A stretch of 64,000 bases of DNA, from contig JARGXX010000068.1 in the NCBI GenBank assembly GCA_030374765.1, positions 620,001 through 684,000 of the forward strand, in the 5' to 3' direction. Shown piece by piece: positions 21,849-32,679 of this stretch. Each line of letters opens with the position of its first letter. Within the stretch, counting starts at the first letter, position 1. This stretch comes from Agarophyton chilense (taxonomy: Eukaryota; Rhodophyta; Florideophyceae; Gracilariales; Gracilariaceae). Below the pieces are notes generated by a model that was not told the DNA's origin, ran no database searches, and saw only the letters and a program-made list of their open reading frames with translations. Made by a program: the position numbers and the translations under genes.

Positions 21849-24800
21849 TCAAAGGTCTAGGTATCGGACGCCACTGTCTTCACGGAACCTCTCGTGCTTC
21901 ACACGGCAAAGTGGTTTGTTGAGCATATCGGCAGTCATGCAATCGGTAGGGCAGTAGAACAACATAATCGACTTGTCACGTAGAGCTTCTCGAGTAAAGT
22001 GAAAACGAATGTCGATATGCTTGGTACGCTTGTTGACAACGCCATTTCGGGCAAGGTCAATGCACCCTTGATTGTCAACATATACAGGCGTTGGTTCAAC
22101 AAGCAACTTTACCGAATCGTCCACTTCTACTCCAATGACTATGCCGATGCCATTCCACAAACGCCTAAGCCAGATGGCCTCTTTGGAACCACTGCACAGA
22201 CTCACATACTCAGCTTCAGCACTAGACAGTGCAACCACTTCTTGCTGACGTGAACACCATGACACAGGACCTCCAGCCATCATGAACAAGTACCCACTGG
22301 TAGACTTGCGGTTTGCAACATCGCCTGCCCAGTCAGAGTCCACGTAGCCGTGAAGTGCCAAATCGGTGTTTAAGCCGTAGGTGAGACCAAATGTACAAGT
22401 ACCGTTGAGATAGCGAAGCACACGTTTGACTGCCTTCCAGTGAATCTCTCCAGGTTTCTCAACATACTTGGCAAGTTTGGACACCGCGTATGAGATATCT
22501 GGACGAGTTCCTACAGACAAATACATGAGACAGCCAATTGCCTGACGGTACGGCACCTCCCTGAGTACATCCTGAATCGCAGACAGGTCCATGCCAACTT
22601 CCATTGGAGTGTCAACTGGTTTGGACTGGTGCATGCCAAAACGTTCCAAGACCTTTTGTGTGTACGCAGACTGAGTCAGATACAACTCTCGCTTCACTCT
22701 GTCACGGTGGATCTCGAATCCGAGTACCATGCGAGCTTGATAGAGGTCTTTCATGTGGAACCGAGACGACAGCTCTGCCTTTACACGATCCATTGTCTTC
22801 ATGCTCGGACTTGCAATAAGCAAGTCATCAACGTATAGAGCAATCAAAACAACAAATCCCAGTATCTTTCCGCTGTACACACACTCATCTGCGTCATTTG
22901 GCGTCAACTGCATCTCCTCAACAAGGAACGAGTATATCTTTGCATGCCACTGTCTCGGTGCCTGTCGTAGCCCATAGATGGCTTTCTTCAAACGACACAC
23001 CAGATCCTCGTTACCTTGCTGCACAAAACCTGTTGGCTGCTCCATGTACACTGTCTCCTCAAGGTCACCGTTCAGAAAAGCTGTTTTCACATCCATCTGG
23101 TGCAAATGAAAGTCTCGTACAGCAGTCACTGACAGAATCATCCTGATCGAGGTAAACTTAACAACAGGTGCATATGTTTCAGAAAAGTCAACACCCTCGA
23201 TCTGCAGGAATCCTCTAGCAACCATACGAGCCTTGTACCTGATAGTTGGTTCACCAGATGGTGCTGCTTCATACTTCTGCACATACACCCACTTGGACGA
23301 AATCACGTTGCTGTCTGCTGGCCTTGGCACTAAGTCCCATGTGTCATGCTCAATTAGTGACTGGTACTCACTCTTCATTGCCTTCTTCCATGCTTCGGAA
23401 TCAGGACGTGATACAGCATCATCATATGACGACGGGGTGTCATCACTGGCAGTGAGTAGAGCAGTTGCACGCCACCATGAGCTCGGCTTCCTACGTTCAC
23501 GCGTGGACCTACGAACAGGTTGTGTCTCATGCACTACAGGCTCAACTGGTGTATCAGCTGCGGAATCATCAACAGAGCTGTCAGAAGCATCATCAGAGTC
23601 AGGCAAAGGCGCAGAAGGGTCATCATCGCTGGGTCCACTAGATGTGTCAGATGTAGAGGTATCATGTGGACTAGACATATTACTAAAGTCAATGTCTGCG
23701 TAGTCCTCTTCCTCATAGCTAAACTGGTTGTCTGAGCCCGAAAACTCATCAAACCGTACATCTCTTGACACAATCACCTTTTTCTTTTCAGAGTCCCACA
23801 ACTTGTATCCGTGAGACCCTGGGGTGTACCCAATAAAGATAGCTTCCACACCACGCTCCTCTAGCTTCTTCAGCTTATGATCCACAACCTTGTACCAGCA
23901 TCGGCTCCCAAACACACGCAGGTTGCTCACATCAGGCTTCTGACCATGCCACAGTTCATATGGTGTCACACTACTTGGAAGAGCTTTGCAAGTCACACGG
24001 TTGCGCACATACACTGCAACATTCAGTGCCTCAGCCCAAAAGTGCTTTGGCAATTTCTTGTGACATAACATCGATCTGACCAAGTCCATGAGTGTGCGGT
24101 TGAACCGTTCGGCAAGTCCATTCTGCTGAGGATTGTAAGGCACAGTTCGCTGATGCTCAATACCGTGACGTTCAAGTTCTTTGGTGAAACGATGTGACAG
24201 ATATTCACCACCGTTGTCAGTGCGCAATGCTTTGAGCACAGTCTCACGTGCGGTGATGGTTTTCACTTGTCTGCCAGTTTGGTTTTGAACAAACTTGAGC
24301 CACCTTAGGAACATCTGGAACACCTCATCCTTAGTTTTGAGCATGTAGAAGAAGCAGAAACGACTGTGATCATCGATGAATGTGACGAAGTAGTGCGAGC
24401 CTCCCAAGGATTTCACACTTACTGGACCTGACACATCGGAGTGAACAAGTTCCAGTACGTGTTTTGCTCGTTCCCCCCCTTGCTTGGGAGTCGGAGCACG
24501 GGTTGCTTTTCCTACTACACATGAGCCACACACATCTGAATCCTGCGCAACGTCTACATTGAGCCCTGACACAACCTTGTTTCGAGCCATATGCTTGATA
24601 CCATCCACATTCACATGAGCCATTCGAGCATGCCATAGTGACAAGTCCGACACAAGTGCGCTGTTTACATCTGTACACTGGTGTGCAGCAGTGCAAAGGT
24701 AGTATAGGCCTTTGAGGCGGCGCCCCACGGCAACCACTTTTAACCCGTTGTATACACATATCTTCTCTTTTTCAAACACTACTTTGCACCCCAGATCACA

Positions 24801-25874
24801 AATCGCCGATACAGAAAGCAAATGGTACCTTAAATTCGGTACATGAACAACTTGCTTCAGCTGGCACTTTCGTTTGGACCCTTCCACAATCGGATCAAGC
24901 TCCACTCTACCGTGACCAACAGACTCTAGTTTGGAATCATTACCGATGCTAACGCCAGAAGACACCTTACTATCATATGTTTGGAACATGGATTCGTCAA
25001 AAGTCATGTGGGCAGTAGCACCAGAGTCAACAATCCAGTCACTGTTCGTGGCTTTATCAGAGCCAGTAGCAATGAGACATACAAAGTCAGAGTCGTTGCC
25101 ACCCGTACCTCGCTCATCGCTGAGCTCAGTATTGACAGTTGGGTGAGCAGCACCGACCTGATTCATGTTAGCCCCATCACGTTGCTTCTTGAAACAGTTC
25201 CTCTGGATATGACCGTTCTTATGACAATAATGACACTCGATGTTCTTCCATCGCGACTGCCTGCCAACCAAAGCTGCCTCACTTCCACCAGGCTCCTCCT
25301 TGGCACGATCGTTCATTCGCTGCTCTTCTTGCAGCAGACGACTCTTCACAAACTCTAGAGTGAGTTGACGATCGCCAATCGTGGTATCAATTGCGACGAT
25401 GAGGTGCTCGAATCTTTCCGGAAGTCCGCATAGGATGGCCATAGCGATGTCCTCCTCCTCAACAACAACGTCCATACACTTCAGGTCCGATGCCAGATGA
25501 CGTACACGGTTGATGAACTGTAGCATTTTCTCATCATCACGCATCTTGGCAGAGTAGAAGGACCGTCGGGCGTTGATTTTGTTGAGCAGAGTCTTGCGTT
25601 GGAACACATCGCAAATGGCTTTCCACATATCGGCAGCGTTGTCGGCGTCCCGCACATGATCTAAATGCTCATCACTGAGTGTGAGACCAATAATAGCTCT
25701 GGCCTTGGCATCTTTCTTTTTCCAAGTCGACAGCTCATCTTCGTCAGTGGGTCTAACAGAGTCGAGGTGGCCGTCGAGGTCCTTGAGTGCAAGCAGCAGC
25801 TCAATCTTCTGCTTCCATACGTGGAAGTTATCCTCAACCAGCTTTTCGATTTTCACCCCACTGAACGAATCCAT
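21849..25874 (-). CDS. Copia gag-pol polyprotein, copy D, looks whole
   Basis: 1341 codons on the minus strand from the ATG complementary to 25872-25874. Same domain order and motifs as copy B: CCHC knuckle (here CHYCHKNGHIQRNC, as in E, against HKKGHIQ in A and B), DSGAT protease, HHCC and D-D-E integrase, YVDD reverse transcriptase, RNase H. It carries private substitutions in the protease-integrase interval. All catalytic motifs look present. Stop codon TGA. Confidence 0.95.
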   Translation of the reverse strand: MDSFSGVKIEKLVEDNFHVWKQKIELLLALKDLDGHLDSVRPTDEDELSTWKKKDAKARAIIGLTLSDEHLDHVRDADNAADMWKAICDVFQRKTLLNKINARRSFYSAKMRDDEKMLQFINRVRHLASDLKCMDVVVEEEDIAMAILCGLPERFEHLIVAIDTTIGDRQLTLEFVKSRLLQEEQRMNDRAKEEPGGSEAALVGRQSRWKNIECHYCHKNGHIQRNCFKKQRDGANMNQVGAAHPTVNTELSDERGTGGNDSDFVCLIATGSDKATNSDWIVDSGATAHMTFDESMFQTYDSKVSSGVSIGNDSKLESVGHGRVELDPIVEGSKRKCQLKQVVHVPNLRYHLLSVSAICDLGCKVVFEKEKICVYNGLKVVAVGRRLKGLYYLCTAAHQCTDVNSALVSDLSLWHARMAHVNVDGIKHMARNKVVSGLNVDVAQDSDVCGSCVVGKATRAPTPKQGGERAKHVLELVHSDVSGPVSVKSLGGSHYFVTFIDDHSRFCFFYMLKTKDEVFQMFLRWLKFVQNQTGRQVKTITARETVLKALRTDNGGEYLSHRFTKELERHGIEHQRTVPYNPQQNGLAERFNRTLMDLVRSMLCHKKLPKHFWAEALNVAVYVRNRVTCKALPSSVTPYELWHGQKPDVSNLRVFGSRCWYKVVDHKLKKLEERGVEAIFIGYTPGSHGYKLWDSEKKKVIVSRDVRFDEFSGSDNQFSYEEEDYADIDFSNMSSPHDTSTSDTSSGPSDDDPSAPLPDSDDASDSSVDDSAADTPVEPVVHETQPVRRSTRERRKPSSWWRATALLTASDDTPSSYDDAVSRPDSEAWKKAMKSEYQSLIEHDTWDLVPRPADSNVISSKWVYVQKYEAAPSGEPTIRYKARMVARGFLQIEGVDFSETYAPVVKFTSIRMILSVTAVRDFHLHQMDVKTAFLNGDLEETVYMEQPTGFVQQGNEDLVCRLKKAIYGLRQAPRQWHAKIYSFLVEEMQLTPNDADECVYSGKILGFVVLIALYVDDLLIASPSMKTMDRVKAELSSRFHMKDLYQARMVLGFEIHRDRVKRELYLTQSAYTQKVLERFGMHQSKPVDTPMEVGMDLSAIQDVLREVPYRQAIGCLMYLSVGTRPDISYAVSKLAKYVEKPGEIHWKAVKRVLRYLNGTCTFGLTYGLNTDLALHGYVDSDWAGDVANRKSTSGYLFMMAGGPVSWCSRQQEVVALSSAEAEYVSLCSGSKEAIWLRRLWNGIGIVIGVEVDDSVKLLVEPTPVYVDNQGCIDLARNGVVNKRTKHIDIRFHFTREALRDKSIMLFYCPTDCMTADMLNKPLCRVKHERFREDSGVRYLDL

Positions 25875-27063
25875 GTTGTGCAAAGTGTCACAAGAGGCCG
25901 AGAGAGATGACTTGACAGCAACAGACGAGTGAACAACAACAACAGACAACAACAACAAAGTAAAAACAACAAACAACAAATAATTCTTCAAGATTGAACA
26001 GACAATAGTCTGCGGGCGCACTGGCAGGGCTTCCTATACCCGCGTCCCTAAAGGTCGGACCCCTGGCCCCCAGAGCTCTTCTGGGTAGATAACGGTTTTC
26101 TGCAGTCTACCTCCTCCCACGTCAAAAGGAGAAGGCGCGTTGCTCCTTACGAGGCTTCCAGAGGATGGTTAATGACCGAAGATATGCCTTCACCAAGTTG
26201 ACCCTCTCTGGCCTCTTTCAAGAACTAGCGCGACCTCGAAACCGAAGCTACTGCAACACCAAGATACGCTTCTAACAAGCAATCAATGAAGATCGCACGC
26301 GGCCTGATCCTGGAAAGGAGGTTAGCCTTCGAAACGTCGCCTCCCCGCGTACTGCGGATCAAAAGCTCCTTATGGATGCTGTTCACAACAGTCCAAGTGC
26401 CCAACCACAAAGGTCGGGCTCACACACAAAGTCAAACAACCAGCCAAATGCAGTGCGCCACGGCACCCCGTCCACAAATGCACCCGCAAAGTTCAACCAG
26501 ATCTTTCGACCGTCACTGTTATCCGCCCTAAAAGGACCAGTGGGGAACCCGCTTGACAGTACACCTGCTTTGGTTCAAGCCGCCAGGCTAACGTCCCCGA
26601 GTACAAGGAATCACCCAAAGTACCTCGGATCAACCGCTCGTCGCACAGGCAAAGATGCAGACCAACCACACAAACACACACGAACGCTGAGCCAAGAACT
26701 CCAGGCCCAGACTTCAACAAACACGGTCCTCAACCTCTCAGATCAGAACCCGCAAACACGACGCAGGGATCCACAAAACAACGAAAGAGAGGGAGACCAA
26801 ACGAAACGGATAGCGATCGACAAACACGGGCAACAACGAGCACCCAAACACAATCACGATAAAAACGTCCAACCACTACCACCACAACGCCCTCAGGGAG
26901 GAACGCAAGACCGAAAGAAAATACCAACACCAACCCACGATACGGTCACACACCCGACGAAACGGCTACTACGGCGGAAACCAAGAGAATAGAACAGCGA
27001 AACGGGTGAACGGCGGTGCGGGAGAGCGGCGAGAGACGAACTAGACGGCAGAGGTCAGCGGGG

Positions 27064-27077
27064 CTGGGCCCATAACC
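27064..27077 (-). other. Primer binding site, half initiator tRNA-Met (copy D)
   Basis: CTGGGCCCATAACC on the plus strand, directly inside the right-hand LTR. It is identical to the sites of A, B, C and E in element orientation. Confidence 0.8.
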
Positions 27078-27763
27078 TGTTGGATAGGGAAATGCTGAAG
27101 GAAAGGTTGAGGGATGAAAGGTAAGTTCGCCAGCTCTGGCTTGGATTTACTTGGAGGCGCTCAAACTTTCACTTATATACTACTTCAAAACGTCAGCTGT
27201 CTAGACTCCAACCCAAAGTAAACCCTAGACTACAAAGCAGGGACACTCAATACTACCAATCATATTCAAGCATGACATTAACCCTAGTCAATGTTCATTG
27301 CAGCGCACAACAAGGCAATATACAGTGCACAGCCCATAATTACACTGACGTGTGCACAAATTCAATATGCCAGCACACACTACTTGCAATCCGCCTCCAT
27401 ACACATTCACGTTCCAGCACAGTACACCAAGTCTCCTGTAATACACATGTCACGTCTCTTCTCCAAGTACATTCGTTACACCTTGTGAGATGTGTTCATA
27501 GTACACCAGCTGGACATGTTGAACAGCGTGCACAGTAGTACAAGTAGACCACGTACACACGTGTAACACAGACAAACCCAATACTGCCATACCACTTGTA
27601 CACACCGCATTGCATGTGCTCGATTGCAGTAGCCAATCACAGCCCGAGGTCACGTTCAGATCCGACTGACACGCATATGCGCTTTTCCAGGGGCACCCTC
27701 CAAAACAGCCCATGCTCCCCTGCACTTTTGGTTTTCAGTGACAGCACAGGGTCAACAGCCAAC
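27078..27763 (-). repeat. 5' LTR of Copia copy D
   Basis: 686 bp in reverse orientation, starting TGTTGGATAGGG and ending CAGCCAAC. One base is lacking against the partner LTR at 21142-21828. Confidence 0.93.
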
Positions 27764-28877
27764 GATGGCGCTAGGCTTCGGCTGCGGCTTTGGCTTCGTC
27801 GTCGCGTTCGGGATGGGTGGGTCTCGGTAGCGGTGGTCTTTGCGTCTATCACAGGTGTAAGGTTGCCATGAACTTCGTCTTCCAAGTGAACAGATTCTTT
27901 TCGTCGATATTTCCTAGCGTTTTCGGCACAAAATCTGAATCGAGATAACGAAAGGGATACATTCAACTCCTTCTCGTCTGTCATTCTTGCGTTGTAAATT
28001 ACCACCAGATCCTGACTTCAACTTTGTTGCAGAGAATGACCATGGAAGTATTGCTGCAACAATATTTTTCTCGATGAGAGCTTCATCGACATTACCACCG
28101 CCGTACCAACCACCTTCTTCGTCCGACTCGGTCCCTGCACCAGAAGCTTCACTCGCCCTTCAGCCTCCATTGTCCAACTCACTTCACTCGCCTCTTTCGC
28201 AACGCATGTCATTATCGCCATCTCGCGACGTTCTGCTTTTTAACGCTGCCTTGGTTCCTGCCGGAAGGTTTACCCTTCGAGTTTCGGGTTTGCCTCAGGC
28301 CACTGCGGCGCATTGTAGCACGTAAAGGCGAGCGTCAGCTGTTCCAAACGCGCTAACAGTCACGAAACACCTAGCGAGCGCAAGAATCCCTGGCTGAATT
28401 CCAAACAACAGCTTTACAGCTCTCGCCAGGCACACAGTACTCTTCCGCGTGATTTCAAACCTCCTAAGCAGGCGATAGGTGCTTTCTGAAGCGCGGAGGT
28501 GAGTTACAGGTGACTTTGAGGCGATCCTCCGTTGGGCTTTCAAACCCCCTCGGTCATTACAGGAAGTCCGATTTTGTTGACCGCCCGTTATCCGCACCCA
28601 TTCTTGCCACGCCCTGCACACCATTTTTCCTTTTCTAAGAGACTCCCCACCGTCATGGGACTTTCGCTTCGCGTTGAGTAATCGCCCTCTGTCAATTACG
28701 AAATGCTCATCTAATGGAATGAGTTTTGATCCCTTTCCATAGCCCTGATGACCTTCTTTGTGGCTTCCCGATGTTAAGTAGGGAAAGAAAAGTGCGATGT
28801 GGGCTACCCTAATATCATCGAATACGCCATCGCTACCTGTGAACGCCTCTCACACGCTGTAACTCTATTGGATAGAT
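27764..28877. other. Non-transposon stretch, possible exon scraps only
   Basis: No complete gene. On the minus strand, 27764-28005 gives an open Arg/Ser-rich segment (RTRRRSQSRSRS) that is cut by the LTR of copy D. About 28005-28140 also reads as plausible coding (NVDEALIEKNIVAAILPWSF), with a TGA further upstream. These could be exons of a host gene damaged by the insertion. There is no recognisable family. Confidence 0.3.
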
Positions 28878-29336
28878 GAGGCCAAAGAACAAGACGCCAC
28901 AGCGGTAATCGCCACCCCATTCGTATCCAAATCTGCTGGTGGTCCCTTGCTTGCTTCAACACCAGAACTCGATTACACAACAGAGCCCACTACCAACAAA
29001 CTTGGCGAAGCAAAAGAGCCAGACGCTGCAGCAGTAGTCCCCAACCCATTTGTATCCACATCTGCAGTTGTCCCGTCGCTTGCCTCAGCACCAGCACTCG
29101 TTTCGAAATCAGAGCTCACCACCGGAACGCTTGGGGATCCAACAGAACCAGACGCCGCAGCAGTGGCACGTACTGCGTTCGTATCAACATCTGATGAGGG
29201 CACCACACTTCCATCCACACCAGCACCTGGTTATACACCAGGACTCAGAAGCAAGAAACTCCTTGAGGCCAAAGAACCAAACGTCGCAACGGTAGTCGCC
29301 GCCGTATTCGTATCCACATCTGCTGGTCAAGTTGGT
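28878..29336 (+). repeat. 129-bp in-frame tandem repeat, about 3.6 units
   Basis: Unit starts at 28878, 29007, 29136 and 29265, exactly 129 bp (43 codons) apart. Each begins GAGGCCAAAGAACC or a variant. The plus-strand frame stays open across all units and encodes diverged repeats of the type EAKEPDAAAVV then FVSTSA then LASTPALV, rich in Ala, Pro, Ser and Thr. The units differ at many sites yet keep frame, which suggests past protein-level selection. No ATG opens this frame within the array, and a TAA lies just upstream at 28860-28862. It may be an exon, or a remnant of a repetitive secreted or wall-type protein; I do not recognise it. Confidence 0.75.
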
Positions 29337-30734
29337 TAAAGAGAACCGTCGTAGTGCAGCTGATAAACTCTTACAAACTCTAAACGGGTAGAGTCTAACA
29401 TGTGGCATATGAGAGCGCAGCGCATGCCTGTTTGGTGGAGGGAGTGAGGATTGCGGTACGGGCGGCTGAGCCAATGGTCATGAGCTTCGCAGAACATGGC
29501 GGTTTCACTCTCCTCGGTGCAGGAGTCACGGATTCATAAGATTCTACAGTCGGTCGAAACGGTGGGTATCGCTCCAAAGATGACACACGACAGGCTCACG
29601 AGGAATGACCCGCAAGAGGAGCCTGTTGAGAGACGCAAGAGTCGCGTGCAAGCTTTCATGTGCTCAAAAACGCACTCGAGATCCAACGAGCGTACGGGAC
29701 ATGTGTAGTGTTTGCAATGGACCTGAGATTCATGGCAACCCAAAGCAAACTCAAAGCGATATAACGCGTGGTGATTTTGCACACGATTCTGTGTCGGGAC
29801 TTGATTCTGTGGGAGACTGGACGATATAAAAGTTAGAAAGTTAGGAAGAGCGCGGATGACATAGTTTTCCACCATGTGGAGTTTGTAACGTTTTGTCGAG
29901 CTGTGCCTCACATAGTGGCATTATCAATGGGCTTGTGGGGCGAAGAGAGCAGCGATCAGAGCGAGACTGGTGGACACATGCTGCGGAGAAGCTGACGGGA
30001 GTGAAAGTAGAGAGCGGCAGGAGAGTAGACGGCCAGGCAACCAAAACTGTGCGGCCATGACCATGTGACCACGACCATGGACCATGGCCGTGCGAAAGGT
30101 CGGGGCGCAAGGAAGAAACAGAGAAGAGGTCTCATCACAAGCCATCACTAACGAAGTGGCGTCGAAAAATATGACGTCGGGAACGCTAGCCACCGTGCGT
30201 CGCGTCAGGAAGCTTCACCATGAACGCAAATGAACGAGGTCAGCACATGGACGGACTGGCGCAATGGTCACACAGAAGACACGCGGAGCTGCTACACCGC
30301 GGGGCCTACGCAAAGGAAGCGAAGAGCTGCTGCGTAGCAAAGAGATCAATTCCAGTGAGCAACGATGATGGCGAGGCGAGTGGGAGAAATGCGCAAGAAA
30401 AGTGGGTGTTGTGGCTACTGGTGGATACTGGGGGTGAGATTGTGGCTTTGAAAATGTGTGAAATATAGCTGCTCTTCACGGCGTGCAAGCACACCTCCAC
30501 GGGCACAATGTTGCGCGCTGTCCGTTGCCGCTGCCACGCACTTTGCTGCGCGCATGCCGCATTCGAAATCAAGGCCCATTCAGGGTCCCTTCCTGGCTTG
30601 CGAGTGAACGGGATGCTTCGTCTTCGCCACCACGGTGTGCGCGCGCTGTTGCTTGTGCTTCCTTAACCTTTCCGCAGTCCCTGACAACCATTCACTGCTA
30701 TCCTTGCTTCTGCTTCCCATTGCTGCTAGAAGAA
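29337..30734. other. No convincing gene
   Basis: Only short overlapping open frames on both strands, none with recognisable motifs. A small ACCATG-rich repeat stretch lies at about 30054-30092. Confidence 0.5.
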
Positions 30735-31149
30735 GATGCAGGTGTGTTCTTTCTCGTGAACCAGCCGAGATTGACATTAATGTCTTCAAAAAATGGCATG
30801 TGTTCGATGCTACTAACGGAATCCTCTTCCGACGTCCGATCTTCAAATGATCCGAACTGTACTATGACTGGATCAATTCACCGATTGGGAATGACTGTCA
30901 GTATTTCTCAACATATGTTTCCACGGAGCCCTCCTAAGCTTATTTCGTCTGCCCGTATCTCCCAGTTCCTCGCTTGCCTCAAAGCCCGTGATCAGCCATC
31001 AGTTCTTAAGTTTCGTGAAGAATTCAAAGAAGATATCAATGGTGTGCTCACACCCACAAGATACTTCAATAAGCGTGATATACATTTTACGTGGGCTTTT
31101 CTTTTCTTCTGCAGCGTCTGAAGCTGACAATGCAGCCCTAACTCTTTGA
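30735..31149 (+). other. Possible upstream exons of the 31-34 kb gene
   Basis: Plus-strand segments read as plausible protein in two frames: 30751-30846 (INVFKKWHVFDATNGILF), continuing past a TGA at 30847-30849 as ELYYDWINSPIGNDC, then 30930-31070 in another frame (KLISSARISQFLACLKA). A good splice-acceptor tract (TTTTCTTTTCTTCTGCAG) ends at 31115, and another candidate (CCCTAAC, then TTGATTAAG) ends at about 31151. The exon structure cannot be settled by eye. Confidence 0.3.
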
Positions 31150-32679
31150 TTAAGGCTCTATAGGCATGGTCTACGACTAGCCACACCAGCATGGGGCTCC
31201 GCGGAAGTTCTAAAATTTCCAAGCTTAGATGCTCGCGGGGTTCAGTGGGTAGAGTCAATAGGGCTTCTAACGCTGTTGAAAGTTACGGCGGAGCCCCTGA
31301 GAAACTACACTTTCGTTCAAGGACTTCGTCATATTTTGTTCACAGTCTCAGGCTTAGTGGCTTTTCAGAATCTACCTGCAAACACTGTTGATTCTCGCGT
31401 ACCTGATAGTCTGCGTACATCGAGTTTGGATCCTGAGTTGCAGTCCGAAGAAGACTCCGATCCAGTACCTGGTACGCCTTTAACTCGATCTTACGCTGCT
31501 TGGGAAAGAACCAAAGGAGTGCGCATGGAACTATCAATTAGGCCCATGTCTCTCAGCTTCGTGAGCGGCCCAATTCTAGCCTTATTGCACTTGCAAGCTG
31601 TCATTGGTATATTTGAATTGAATAAGTTAGTGGAGAAAGGGGTTCGACTTCGAACTGCAATCAATGCTCCCAGAGTATCACTTTCATTTAAGCGCATGCC
31701 ATCTGCAGAATTCACTGTAGAGGAAATCAAACCTGAAGATGATAGAAGCAGGTTGTCTGTTGTAATGGAGAGATCTCGAGTGGATGTTCTGAAATCCCAA
31801 GCAGATCTTCGACATGTGTTCATTTTTCGAGTAGATGTCCACTCTGTTTCAGGAAAGCTACACTCATGGCGTGTTTTGAAAGACGCTGCGACATTACCTG
31901 ATGATCAGGAAATAGTTTCTGACTTGCAAGTCGTGCACTACAACAGTCTGTCTACAAATGGCCAACGTCTTCCTAAGCCTGTTCACCCAAACAAACAACC
32001 TGAACATCGATTAATGCTTGCAGGCTTTAATGTTCAACGTTTAAAACTCGCGGTGCCCCTACTCGGCTCGGAAGAATATTCATCTTCAAGGCTTGCTTTA
32101 AGTGCTACAGATCTACACCTTTTTGCACGGCAAAGATTCGAACATCCCAATATCTCCATTCGAAATGTCATAGAAATCATGTCTGATTTTGTCGGTGTCT
32201 TTTTGGAACGCTCTTGTGTGCTTAGTTCACACCACGCCCGTATTGTTCTAGATATCAATCATAATTCCCGAGAAGGATTATCTCTATTCGGACCAACGTC
32301 TGTTGTAATAGTTCCGGGAACAGGGATGATTCATCCCCGAAAAGACTTTATTATGGCAATAATCGAGGCAAAGAACATGAAAGAATACAAGAATTTCTCA
32401 GAGAAAATGATATCACGCCCGGACACATCGAGGCCGGAAAGCAGTGTGGCTGGTGATTCTCTTTCAATTCTAACGGAACAGCAAGACCGCTTACTCTTCG
32501 AAAGCCTATCGTTAAAGATGCCGAAAACTAGTGGCTTCATCGAAGCACTCGGAGATTCACAGGATGAACTTTTCGCCAAGCAATCAGGGCCTCCTGGTGC
32601 TGATCATGTTTCGAAGCTAAGCATCCCAACTTTCAGCATAGCTTTTGCGAGGGAGGTGAGCCATGATTTGATTTCATAG
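31150..32679 (+). CDS. Large beta-strand-rich protein, first part (unknown; bridge-type lipid transfer protein possible)
   Basis: Open plus-strand frame of about 509 codons without an own ATG at its start, so it is an internal exon or a 5'-incomplete gene. The protein alternates short hydrophobic beta-like stretches with charged loops (LKLAVPLLGSEEY, LALSATDLHLFARQRF, IRNVIEIMSDFVGVFLER). This pattern reminds me of the repeating-beta-groove lipid transfer proteins (Csf1/BLTP1, Vps13 kin), but I see no diagnostic motif. It ends near a GTGAGC donor-like site (32656), just before a frame change into the next part. Same strand as the DCP1-like gene downstream, and no transposon motif in it. It is probably one of the few host genes here. 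Identity is uncertain. Confidence 0.5.
   Translation, partial: LRLYRHGLRLATPAWGSAEVLKFPSLDARGVQWVESIGLLTLLKVTAEPLRNYTFVQGLRHILFTVSGLVAFQNLPANTVDSRVPDSLRTSSLDPELQSEEDSDPVPGTPLTRSYAAWERTKGVRMELSIRPMSLSFVSGPILALLHLQAVIGIFELNKLVEKGVRLRTAINAPRVSLSFKRMPSAEFTVEEIKPEDDRSRLSVVMERSRVDVLKSQADLRHVFIFRVDVHSVSGKLHSWRVLKDAATLPDDQEIVSDLQVVHYNSLSTNGQRLPKPVHPNKQPEHRLMLAGFNVQRLKLAVPLLGSEEYSSSRLALSATDLHLFARQRFEHPNISIRNVIEIMSDFVGVFLERSCVLSSHHARIVLDINHNSREGLSLFGPTSVVIVPGTGMIHPRKDFIMAIIEAKNMKEYKNFSEKMISRPDTSRPESSVAGDSLSILTEQQDRLLFESLSLKMPKTSGFIEALGDSQDELFAKQSGPPGADHVSKLSIPTFSIAFAREVSHDLIS

Larger units (their letters stand above)
21142..27763 (-). mobile_element. Copia family 1 retrotransposon, copy D
   Basis: Minus-strand Copia with 3' LTR 21142-21828 at the left, gag-pol 21849-25874, leader, primer binding site 27064-27077 and 5' LTR 27078-27763 at the right. 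The two LTRs share variants not found in the other copies (for example GGATAGGG at the inner end and CTCGATTGCAG), so they are a true pair, with only two or three differences seen. No 5-bp target duplication is visible (TGTTG at left, GATGG at right), and the last LTR base is missing at the right. The coding region looks whole. Confidence 0.93.

Noticed and set aside
27764-30734. Many 60-130 codon ORFs on both strands
   Set aside because: Overlapping, without motifs or start context; apart from the 129-bp repeat nothing stands out.
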